Of a stretch of DNA of 64,000 nt, positions 42,183 to 50,099 are shown piece by piece. A program made the position numbers and the translations under genes. The DNA is taken from contig NZ_CP107970.1 of the NCBI RefSeq assembly GCF_036090055.1, positions 2,854,501 through 2,918,500 on the forward strand, given 5' to 3'. Under the pieces are notes generated by a model that saw only the letters and a program-made list of their open reading frames with translations, made no database searches and was not told the DNA's origin. The DNA is from Nocardioides sp. NBC_00368 (GTDB lineage Bacteria > Actinomycetota > Actinomycetes > Propionibacteriales > Nocardioidaceae). Each line of letters opens with the position of its first letter. The first letter of the stretch is position 1.

Positions 42183-43526
42183 TCAGTTGACGCTGAAGCC
42201 CTGCTCGTTGCCGTACTTCACGAGCGCTTCCTGCCAGGCCGTCAGGCCGCCCTCGAGGGCGGTGTGGGTCTGGTAGGACTTGCCGACGGTGTCGCCGTAG
42301 ATCGTGTCGGCGTAGAGCTGGTAGGGCAGGTACTGCCAGCCCTCGACCACCTGGGTGGCCGCGTCGGTGAGCACCTGGTTGACCTGCTGGCCACCGAAGT
42401 AGTCGAGCTTCTTGTCGACGAACGCCGGGTCCTCCAGGTCCGCGACCGTGGCCGGGAAGCCACCGCTCTCCAGGAACGGCTCGACGCCCTCCTCGTGGTT
42501 GAGCCAGCGTACGAACGCCGCCGCCAGCGCCGGGTTCTTGCTCTGCTCCAGCACCGACTGGGTGCTGCCGCCGTTCTCGGCGGTCGCCGGCTGGCCGTCG
42601 TACGTGGGCATCGGTGCGGCCCGCCACTTGCCCGCGCCGTCGGGCACGGACTGCTCGAACACGCCGGGCGCCCAGGCACCGAGGCCGATGGACGCGATGG
42701 TCCCGTCGCCCAGCGCCTTGTACCACTCCTCGGTCCAGCCGGGGATGGTGCAGACCAGCTCGTCCTCGATGAGCTGGTTCCACACGCCCGTCCACTTCTG
42801 CGTGCCCTCGTCCTGCAGGTCGATCGTGACCTTCTCGCCGTCGGCCTGGAACGGCGTGCCACCGGCCTGCCAGATCATGCTGGTGGTGAAGCCGGGGTCA
42901 CCGCTGTCGTTGGTGATGCACTGCGACGGGTTCTCCTTCTTGATGGTCCGGGCAGCCTCGACGTACCCGTCCCAGGTCTTCGGCACCTCGAGCTTGTGCT
43001 CGTCGAAGACCTCCTGGTTGTAGAAGAGCGCCATCGGGCCGGAGTCCTGCGGCAGCCCGTAGAGGCCCTCGCCGGCCTGCACGGAGGCCCAGGTCGAGGG
43101 CGTGTAGTCCGCCTCGAACTCGTCGAAGCCGTACTGGCGGAGGTCGATCAGGTCGCCGGGCAGCGCGAACTGCGGGAGCGCCTTGTACTCGACCTGCGCC
43201 ACGTCGGGGCCGCCCGAGCCGGCCTTGATCGCGTTCTGCAGCTTCGTGTAGTGGTCGTTGCCGGTGCCGGCGTTGACGAGCTTCACCTCGACGTTCGGGT
43301 ACTGGTCCTCGAACGCCGCCACCTGCGCCTCGGCGGACGGGGTCCACGTCCAGTACGTGATGGTGCCCCCTTCCTCGAGGGCGGCGTCGAGGTCCGCGGC
43401 CGTGCCTGCGCCTCCGCTGCCGCCCGCGTCGTCCGAGCCGCAGCCGGCGAGCACGGAGGCGGCCGTGAGGGCTGCCGCGACAAGGGCGATCCGGCGGCGG
43501 GCTCTGCGCCCACTGATGATCAACAT
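42183..43526 (-). CDS. Sugar ABC transporter substrate-binding lipoprotein (family 1)
   Basis: A 447-residue lipoprotein. The signal peptide has the lipobox SVLAGC with Cys29. The mature part begins ITYWTWTPSAEAQVAAFEDQYPNVEVKLVNAG, the classic family 1 extracellular solute-binding opening. The sugar-binding part includes FYNQEVFDEHKLEVPKTWDGY. AAAGGA precedes the ATG. It delivers oligosaccharides, by context galactose-containing, to the two permeases encoded just downstream of MalF-type order. It is the third gene of the minus-strand operon. Confidence 0.94.
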   Translation of the reverse strand: MLIISGRRARRRIALVAAALTAASVLAGCGSDDAGGSGGAGTAADLDAALEEGGTITYWTWTPSAEAQVAAFEDQYPNVEVKLVNAGTGNDHYTKLQNAIKAGSGGPDVAQVEYKALPQFALPGDLIDLRQYGFDEFEADYTPSTWASVQAGEGLYGLPQDSGPMALFYNQEVFDEHKLEVPKTWDGYVEAARTIKKENPSQCITNDSGDPGFTTSMIWQAGGTPFQADGEKVTIDLQDEGTQKWTGVWNQLIEDELVCTIPGWTEEWYKALGDGTIASIGLGAWAPGVFEQSVPDGAGKWRAAPMPTYDGQPATAENGGSTQSVLEQSKNPALAAAFVRWLNHEEGVEPFLESGGFPATVADLEDPAFVDKKLDYFGGQQVNQVLTDAATQVVEGWQYLPYQLYADTIYGDTVGKSYQTHTALEGGLTAWQEALVKYGNEQGFSVN

Positions 43527-43541
43527 GTCGTTCCTTTCATT

Positions 43542-44414
43542 TCACTGTTTGACGCTTCCCGCGCTCAGGCCGGACTGCCAGAACCGCTGGAGGAGGATGA
43601 AGGCGATGACGAGCGGGACGATGGTCAGCAGGGATCCCGTGACCACCAGGTTGTAGACGGGCTGCGCGTTGGCGCCCGTCGCCTGGGCGCTCCACTGGGT
43701 GAGACCCACGGTGAGCGGGTAGAGCTTCGGCTCGCTCAGCATGATCAGAGGCAGGAAGTAGTTGTTCCAGGTCGAGACCACGGTGAACAGCAGCACCGTG
43801 ACGATGCCAGGAGCGAGCAGGCGCAGCGTGACCGTGAAGAAGATCCGGATCTCGCCGGCGCCGTCGATGCGCGCCGCCTCGAGCAGCTCGTCCGGCACGG
43901 CGTCCGCGGCGTAGACCCACATCAGGTACAGGCCGAACGGGCTGATCAGCGAGGGGATGATGATCGCCCAGACCGTGTTGGTGAGTCCCATGTTCGAGAA
44001 CATCAGGAACGTCGGCACGGCCAGCGCGGTGCCGGGCACGGCCACCGCGCCGATGATGACGGCGAAGACGGTCCGGCGTCCGGGGAAGCGGTACTTGGCC
44101 AGGCCGTAGCCGGCCGCGGTGGCCAGCAGGGTCGCGCCGCCGGCACCCACCACGACGTAGAGAAGGGTGTTCGCCAGCCAGCGCAGGAAGATGCCGTCGC
44201 GGTAGGTCAGCGTGTCGCGGATGTTGCTGAAGAACGCGAACTCGTCGCCGACCCACAGCCCGGGGCTCGAGAACAGATCGTCCTGTGTCTTGGTGGCGCT
44301 CAGGACCAGCCACGCCAGCGGCACCAGCGTGTAGAGGAGGAACAGCGCCATCAGCACCGTCAGCATCGGCGATCGTCGCGGCGCCAGCGGCGACGTGCTC
44401 ACCCGGCCCGTCAT
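43542..44414 (-). CDS. Sugar ABC transporter permease, MalG type
   Basis: A 290-residue permease with six membrane helices. The EAA coupling loop is ELLEAARIDGAGEIRIFFTVTLRLLAP. It starts MTGRVSTSPLAPRRS with the first helix at about residues 17-37. The C-terminus ends FWQSGLSAGSVKQ, typical of MalG-like permeases. Its ATG overlaps the stop of the MalF-type gene by four bases. No ATPase gene is present; such systems in actinobacteria usually use a shared MsiK-type ATPase. Confidence 0.94.
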   Translation of the reverse strand: MTGRVSTSPLAPRRSPMLTVLMALFLLYTLVPLAWLVLSATKTQDDLFSSPGLWVGDEFAFFSNIRDTLTYRDGIFLRWLANTLLYVVVGAGGATLLATAAGYGLAKYRFPGRRTVFAVIIGAVAVPGTALAVPTFLMFSNMGLTNTVWAIIIPSLISPFGLYLMWVYAADAVPDELLEAARIDGAGEIRIFFTVTLRLLAPGIVTVLLFTVVSTWNNYFLPLIMLSEPKLYPLTVGLTQWSAQATGANAQPVYNLVVTGSLLTIVPLVIAFILLQRFWQSGLSAGSVKQ

Positions 44415-45358
44415 TTCATCGCCTCTCGTGAGCCGCGGAGCTGGACGGCGTACGCGATGACCGCGGTCAGCAGGCCCATCACGATCGCGACCGTCGCCGA
44501 GTAGTTGTACTGCTGCCCGCCGAAGGACAGGTTGTAGGCGTAGAGGTTCGGTGTGTAGAAGGTCGTGATGACGTTGGGTTCCAGCGTGCGCAGGATGTTC
44601 GGCTCGTTGAAGAGCTGGAACGTCCCGATGATCGAGAAGATCGTGGCGATCAGGATGGCCCCGCGCAGGGCCGGGATCTTGATCGAGAGCACGGTCCGCA
44701 GCGCTCCGGCGCCGTCGAGCGCGGCGGCCTCGTAGATCTCGCCGGGCACGGTGCGCAGCGCGGAGTAGAAGATCAGCATGTTGTAGCCCACGAACTCCCA
44801 GGTCACGATGTTGGCGATCGAGGCGAGCATCCAGTTGCTGCTCAGCGGCACGATCGAGGTGCCGAACAGGTCGTTGAGGTCGGCGGCCAGCCCGAAGTTG
44901 GTGCCGTACATGAAGCCCCACATCAGGACCGCGACGACGCCGGGAACGGCGTAGGGCAGGAAGATCACGAGCCGGAAGAAGCTCGCGGCGTAGAGCCGGG
45001 CGCTGTCGATGGCCAGCGCGGCCACCAGGGCGAGCCCGAGCATGATCGGCACCTGTACGACGAAGAACAGCAGGACTCGCAACGAGCCGTCCCAGAACTT
45101 GTCGTCGGTGAACACCTGGACGTAGTTGTCCAGACCGACGAACTCCGTGGTGCCGAAGAACGCCTGCGCGCGGAACAGGCTGAGGTAGGCCGCGTAGCCG
45201 ATCGGCGCCAAGAAGGTCAGCGCGAAGACCGCCAGGAACGGGCCGACGAAGATCCACCCCTTCGTGTCGGTGCGCGACCACCGGCGACCGGGCACCGGTT
45301 GTCGCGCGCCGCCGCGGGTCTCCCCGCGGCTCTCCAGCTGGGTCACGCCCTGGGACAC
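44411..45358 (-). CDS. Sugar ABC transporter permease, MalF type
   Basis: A 315-residue permease with six helices (first at about residues 35-55, WIFVGPFLAVFALTFLAPIGYAAYLSLF). The EAA loop is EIYEAAALDGAGALRTVLSIKIPAL. The start is GTG, chosen because a near-perfect AAAGGAGG site lies seven bases upstream; in-frame ATG codons further up fall at or beyond the operators. First gene of the importer operon, transcribed away from lacI. Confidence 0.94.
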   Translation of the reverse strand: MSQGVTQLESRGETRGGARQPVPGRRWSRTDTKGWIFVGPFLAVFALTFLAPIGYAAYLSLFRAQAFFGTTEFVGLDNYVQVFTDDKFWDGSLRVLLFFVVQVPIMLGLALVAALAIDSARLYAASFFRLVIFLPYAVPGVVAVLMWGFMYGTNFGLAADLNDLFGTSIVPLSSNWMLASIANIVTWEFVGYNMLIFYSALRTVPGEIYEAAALDGAGALRTVLSIKIPALRGAILIATIFSIIGTFQLFNEPNILRTLEPNVITTFYTPNLYAYNLSFGGQQYNYSATVAIVMGLLTAVIAYAVQLRGSREAMK

Positions 45359-45394
45359 GGTCCCGCCTCCTTTCACCGCCATTCGGTGGCGGCC

Positions 45395-45443
45395 TGTTAA
45401 CGTCAACATGTACAGTGACGTACGACACATGTTGACGTCAACA
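45395..45443. promoter_or_regulatory. Paired LacI-type operators between the importer and lacI operons
   Basis: Operator 1, TGTTAACGTCAACA (45395-45408), and operator 2, TGTTGACGTCAACA (45430-45443), differ by one base. Operator 2 is a perfect 14-bp palindrome with the central CG expected for LacI-family sites. Their centres are 35 bp apart in the 110-bp gap between divergent starts. Operator 1 is 37 bp from the permease GTG; operator 2 is 25 bp from the lacI ATG. Both operons should be repressed, with lacI autoregulated. Confidence 0.85.
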
Positions 45444-45468
45444 GGTTGGCGGAAGGATTATTCGGCCC

Positions 45469-46509
45469 ATGGCGACAGACAGCACGGCCGCGGGACCAGT
45501 GACACGGCGAGGGGCCTCCCAGGCCGACGTCGCTCGGATCGCCGGGGTCTCGGGACAGACGGTCTCACGGGTCGCCAACGGCGCCCGTTATGTCGACCCC
45601 GCCACCCGGGAGCGGGTGCTGTCCGCGATGCGCGAGGTCGGCTACCGGCCCAACCGGGCTGCGCGGGCGCTGCGCAGCGGACGCTTCCAGAGCATCGGCG
45701 TGATCGCGTTCGAGCTCTCCAGCGTCGGCACCACCCACACCCTCGACGCGATCGCGGCCGCCGCCACCGAGACCGGCTACGCCATCAACCTGCTGCCGGT
45801 GCTGGATGCCACCCAGGACGCCGTCCGAGCGGCGTTCGACCAGCTCGGCGAGCAGGCGGTGGACGGCATCATCATCCAGGTCGAGACGCACCGGCTCGAC
45901 GGCGTCGCCGTGCCGGAGGGACTGCCGGTGGTCGTGGTCGACTCGAGCGCTCAGTACGACTACCCGATCGTCGACAACGACCAGGCCCACGGCGCACGGT
46001 TGGCCACCGAGCATCTGCTCGACCTCGGGCACGAGACCGTCTGGCACGTCGGCGGGCCCGAGCTGTCCTACTCCGCACGGCGCCGCCGGGCATCGTGGCA
46101 GGGGACGCTCGAGGCCCACGGCCGAACGGTGCCACCGGTGCTGCCGGGCGACTGGTCGACCGCAAGCGGCTACGAGGCCGGCCTCCGGCTGGCCGACAAC
46201 GAGGAGGTGACCGCGGTGTTCACCGCGAACGACCAGATGGCCCTGGGACTGCTGAGAGCCCTGCACGAGCGCGGTCGCCGGGTCCCCGACGACGTCAGTG
46301 TCGTCGGCTTCGACGACATGGAGGAGGCGGCGTACTTCTGGCCGCCGTTGACCACCGTTCACCAGTCGTTCGACGAGGTCGGCCGGGGCGCGGTCGATGC
46401 CCTGATCCGGCAGATCCAGTCCGGTGAGCACGAGCACCAGGAGGTCCTGGTGCCGCCCCGGCTGGTCGTCCGCGCCAGCACCGCCGCGCCCCGCGGGACG
46501 ACCGCATGA
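45469..46509 (+). CDS. LacI-family transcriptional regulator of the galactoside locus
   Basis: A 346-residue repressor. The DNA-binding head is ASQADVARIAGVSGQTVSRVANGARYVDPATRERV with the hinge helix NRAARALRSGR, followed by a periplasmic-binding-type effector domain (FQSIGVIAFELSS, then VDGIIIQVE and VTAVFTANDQMALGLLRALHERG, VPDDVSVVGFDDMEEA). GGAAGGA precedes the ATG. It is the first gene of the GH operon and overlaps GH42 by four bases. The inducer is probably a galactoside or arabinoside made by the neighbouring enzymes. Confidence 0.94.
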   Translation: MATDSTAAGPVTRRGASQADVARIAGVSGQTVSRVANGARYVDPATRERVLSAMREVGYRPNRAARALRSGRFQSIGVIAFELSSVGTTHTLDAIAAAATETGYAINLLPVLDATQDAVRAAFDQLGEQAVDGIIIQVETHRLDGVAVPEGLPVVVVDSSAQYDYPIVDNDQAHGARLATEHLLDLGHETVWHVGGPELSYSARRRRASWQGTLEAHGRTVPPVLPGDWSTASGYEAGLRLADNEEVTAVFTANDQMALGLLRALHERGRRVPDDVSVVGFDDMEEAAYFWPPLTTVHQSFDEVGRGAVDALIRQIQSGEHEHQEVLVPPRLVVRASTAAPRGTTA

Positions 46510-48566
46510 GCCGGCGATCGCACCGGTGGGTGCGCTGGCCCGAGCCGCTCGCGACCGAGAACGCTCGCGGACCGCTCGGCTTCGGGGCCGACTACAACCC
46601 CGACCAGTGGAGCCGGGAGGTGTGGGACGAGGACGTCCGGCTGATGCGTCAGGCGGGGGTCAACATCGTCTCCCTCGGGATCTTCTCCTGGGCCCGCCTA
46701 CAACCGACCGCGGACACCTGGGACTTCGCCTGGCTCGACGAGGTGATGAACCTCCTGCACGCCCACGGCATCGCCGTCGACCTCGCCACCGCGACCGCCT
46801 CGCCGCCACCCTGGTTGAGCGCCGCACACCCGGAGATCCTGCCGGTCACGCGCACCGGCGAGACCCTGTGGCCGGGCGCTCGGCAGCACTGGCGGCCGAC
46901 GTCACCGGTGTTCCGGCAGCACGCGCTGGCGGTCGTCGAGACGGTCGCGAGCCGGTACGCCCACCACCCGGCGCTCGCCGCCTGGCACGTCTCCAACGAG
47001 CTCGGGTGCCACAACCTCTACGACTACTCCGACGACGCCGCGGCGGCCTTCCGCACCTGGCTGTCGCAGCGGTACGGCGACCTCGACGGGCTCAACCACG
47101 CCTGGGGCACCGCCTTCTGGTCGCAGCGCTACAGCGACTGGAGCCAGGTGCTGCCGCCGCGGCTGACGCCCACCATCCCGAACCCGACGCACCAGCTCGA
47201 CTTCAAGAGGTTCTGCTCCGACGCGCTCAAGGACTACCTGCGCGCCGAGCGGGAGATCCTCGACCGGCTGACCCCCGACGTACCGGTGACCACGAACTTC
47301 ATGGTGATGGACAACTTCACCGGCATCGACTACGCCGACTGGGCGGCCGAGGTCGACTTCGTCTCCAACGACCACTACGTGCTGGTCGACGACCGCGCCC
47401 GCGACGAGCTGTCGTTCTCGGCCAACCTGACCGGCGGCATCGCCGGCGGTGAGCCGTGGTTCCTGATGGAGCACTCGACCAGTGCGGTCAACTGGCGTGG
47501 GATCAACCCGCCCAAGGCGGACGGTGCGCTGGTGCGGGACTCGCTCACGCACGTGGCGCACGGTGCGGACGCCGTCTGCTTCTTCCAGTGGCGGCAGTCC
47601 GTGGCCGGCGCGGAGAAGTACCACTCGGCGATGGTGCCCCATGCCGGCGAGGACAGCGACGTCTTCCGGACGGTGGTCCGACTGGGCGAGCACCTCGAGC
47701 GGCTCGCCCCCGTCGTCGGGTCGCGGCGGCAGCAGGCCCGGGCCGCGATCCTCTTCGACATCGAGTCGTCGTGGACCCTCGACCTGGAAGCCAACCCGAG
47801 CTCCTCGGTGAGCCATCGGGCGGAGGCGCTCGACTGGTACGCCGCGTTCCTCGCGCTCGGCGTCCGGGCCGACGTCCTGCCCGTCGGCGCGCTGCTCGAC
47901 GGGTACGACGTGGTGGTGGCGCCGGTGGTGCACGTGATGCCGGCCGCGACCGCCGACCGGCTGAGGGAGTTCGTCGCCCGAGGTGGCCACCTGATCACGA
48001 CCTACTTCTCCGGCGTCGTGGACGAGAACAACCACGTGTTGGCGGGCGGCCACCCCGGTGCGCTGCGCGACCTGCTCGGCATTCGCATCGAGGAGTTCGG
48101 GCCGCTCTTGGACGGCGCCGAGGTCGTTCTCGACGACGGCGGTGTCGGGACGCTGTGGACCGACAGGATCACCGCGACGGCACCCGACACACAGATCCTC
48201 GCCACGTACAAGACCGGTCTGCAGGCGGGCCGTCCGGCAGTGACCCGACGAGCGGTCGGCGCCGGCTCGGCGACGTACGTCTCCACCCGGCTGGGTGCCG
48301 ATGGTCTCGAGCCGCTCCTGGCCCGACTGCTGGAGGCCGCCGGGGTGGACAGCGAGCTGCCCGAGGCGCTTCGCGGCCGGGTGGAGCTCGCCATCCGTAC
48401 GGACGGCGAGAGGGAGTTCTGGTTCCTGGTCAACCGGACCGACGACGTGGTCGACCTCGGAGAGCCGGGCGACCTCGGCGAGCCGGTGTTCTCCTCGGAT
48501 GCCGATCGCGGCGACGCCGAGCTGGCGGGCTTCGGGGTGGCCGTGTTCACCCGGGCCGCCCGATGA
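46506..48566 (+). CDS. GH42 beta-galactosidase
   Basis: A 686-residue enzyme of glycoside hydrolase family 42. The start of the barrel is LGFGADYNPDQWSREVWDEDVRLM, typical of the family. The acid/base is Glu165 in WHVSNELGCHN and the nucleophile Glu322 in PWFLMEHSTSAVNWR. The trimerisation and C-terminal domains are present. No signal peptide, so intracellular; GH42 enzymes often act on galacto-oligosaccharides from plant galactans. ATGA overlaps link it to lacI and to the GH51 gene. Confidence 0.96.
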   Translation: MSRRSHRWVRWPEPLATENARGPLGFGADYNPDQWSREVWDEDVRLMRQAGVNIVSLGIFSWARLQPTADTWDFAWLDEVMNLLHAHGIAVDLATATASPPPWLSAAHPEILPVTRTGETLWPGARQHWRPTSPVFRQHALAVVETVASRYAHHPALAAWHVSNELGCHNLYDYSDDAAAAFRTWLSQRYGDLDGLNHAWGTAFWSQRYSDWSQVLPPRLTPTIPNPTHQLDFKRFCSDALKDYLRAEREILDRLTPDVPVTTNFMVMDNFTGIDYADWAAEVDFVSNDHYVLVDDRARDELSFSANLTGGIAGGEPWFLMEHSTSAVNWRGINPPKADGALVRDSLTHVAHGADAVCFFQWRQSVAGAEKYHSAMVPHAGEDSDVFRTVVRLGEHLERLAPVVGSRRQQARAAILFDIESSWTLDLEANPSSSVSHRAEALDWYAAFLALGVRADVLPVGALLDGYDVVVAPVVHVMPAATADRLREFVARGGHLITTYFSGVVDENNHVLAGGHPGALRDLLGIRIEEFGPLLDGAEVVLDDGGVGTLWTDRITATAPDTQILATYKTGLQAGRPAVTRRAVGAGSATYVSTRLGADGLEPLLARLLEAAGVDSELPEALRGRVELAIRTDGEREFWFLVNRTDDVVDLGEPGDLGEPVFSSDADRGDAELAGFGVAVFTRAAR

Positions 48567-50068
48567 CCGGCACGACCCGGCCCGCACGCGTCCGGCTGGA
48601 TCAGCAGCGTGACCGAGGCCCGCTCGACCCCCGCCTGTTCGGCAGCTTCGTCGAGCACATGGGGCGGTGCGTCTACACCGGGATCTACGAACCGGGGCAC
48701 CCGTCGGCCGACGAGCACGGCTTTCGGCGCGACGTCGCTGAGCTGGTCGGCGAGCTCGGCCCGACGCTGGTCCGCTACCCGGGTGGCAACTTCGTCTCCG
48801 GCTACCACTGGGAGGACGGCATCGGCCCGCGCGAGGAGCGGCCGCGACGGCTCGACCTCGCCTGGCGCTCGATCGAGAGCAACCAGGTCGGCACCGACGA
48901 CTTCCTCGCCTGGGCGGAGCGCAACCGGCTGACCCCGATGATGGCGGTCAACCTGGGCACCCGCGGGATCCAGGCCGCCGCCGATCTCGTCGAGTACTGC
49001 AACCTGCCCTCCGGCACGCACTGGTCGGACCTGCGCCGGCACCACGGCCGCGAGCAGCCGTACGGCGTCGGCCTGTGGTGCCTCGGCAACGAGATGGACG
49101 GCCCCTGGCAGATCGGCCACCGGTCCGCCGCGGAGTACGGACAGCTGGCCGCCGAGGCCGGCAAGGCGATGAAGCTGGTCGATCCCACCATCGAGCTGGT
49201 CGCCTGCGGCAGCTCCAACCACACCATGCCGACCTTCGGCTACTGGGAGTCGGAGGTGCTCGAGCACGCGTGGGACGTCGTCGATCACATCTCCATGCAC
49301 GCCTACTACGAGGAGCGGGACGGCGACCGGCGCAGCTTCCTGGCCTCCGGTGCGGACATGGACGCGTTCATCGACGGTGTCGTCGCGACCATCGACGCGG
49401 TCGCCGCGCGCAAGCACAGCAGCAAGCGGATCGGCATCGCGTTCGACGAGTGGAACGTCTGGTACCAGTCGCGGTTCAACGACGAGGGGCTGCCGCAGAT
49501 CACCGAGGCGGGTCGGCTGCTCGAGGACGACTACAGCGCCCTCGACGCCGTGGTGGTCGGCGACCTGCTGATCTCTCTGCTCAACCACGCCGACCGGGTG
49601 CGGATCGCCTGCCAGGCCCAGCTCGTCAACGTGATCGCCCCGATCCGCACCGAGCCGGGCGGCGCCGCCTGGCGGCAGCCGACCTTCCACCCGTTCGCCG
49701 CTGTCGCGGCCGCCGCGCGTGGTGTCGTCCTGGCCGCCGAGGTGGACTGCGCGACGCTCCCGACCGACCGGTACGGCGAGGTCCCGACCGTCACCGCCGC
49801 CGCCACCCACGACCCGGACACGGGCGCGTGGTCCGTCTTTCTGACCAACCGCTCCCCCGCCCCGACCGAAACCTGTCTCGATCTCCGCGGGCTCACGGCA
49901 GAGGTCGCGCCTTCCGCGCGCTCCCTCACGGCCGGTGACCCCGCGGGGTCGAACGCCGTGCTCACCGCGACCGACCTCTCCTACGGCTCGGGCGACACAC
50001 TCTCGCTGGTCCTGCCCCCGGAGTCCTGGACGGTCGTCGAAGCACGTCCGGGCGCCCGGCTCGGCTGA
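48563..50068 (+). CDS. GH51 alpha-L-arabinofuranosidase
   Basis: A 501-residue intracellular glycosidase that removes terminal arabinofuranose from arabino-oligosaccharides. The N-terminal DPRLFGSFVEHMGRCVYTGIY and RYPGGNFVSGYHWEDGIGP are family hallmarks. The acid/base is Glu177 in LGNEMDGPWQIGH and the nucleophile Glu296 in AFDEWNVWY. Start set by the ATGA overlap with GH42. Its presence beside two beta-galactosidases is the main reason to suspect arabinogalactan as the natural substrate. Confidence 0.96.
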   Translation: MTGTTRPARVRLDQQRDRGPLDPRLFGSFVEHMGRCVYTGIYEPGHPSADEHGFRRDVAELVGELGPTLVRYPGGNFVSGYHWEDGIGPREERPRRLDLAWRSIESNQVGTDDFLAWAERNRLTPMMAVNLGTRGIQAAADLVEYCNLPSGTHWSDLRRHHGREQPYGVGLWCLGNEMDGPWQIGHRSAAEYGQLAAEAGKAMKLVDPTIELVACGSSNHTMPTFGYWESEVLEHAWDVVDHISMHAYYEERDGDRRSFLASGADMDAFIDGVVATIDAVAARKHSSKRIGIAFDEWNVWYQSRFNDEGLPQITEAGRLLEDDYSALDAVVVGDLLISLLNHADRVRIACQAQLVNVIAPIRTEPGGAAWRQPTFHPFAAVAAAARGVVLAAEVDCATLPTDRYGEVPTVTAAATHDPDTGAWSVFLTNRSPAPTETCLDLRGLTAEVAPSARSLTAGDPAGSNAVLTATDLSYGSGDTLSLVLPPESWTVVEARPGARLG

Positions 50069-50099
50069 CCCGACGTACCACCGAATGACGAGGAGTCCG

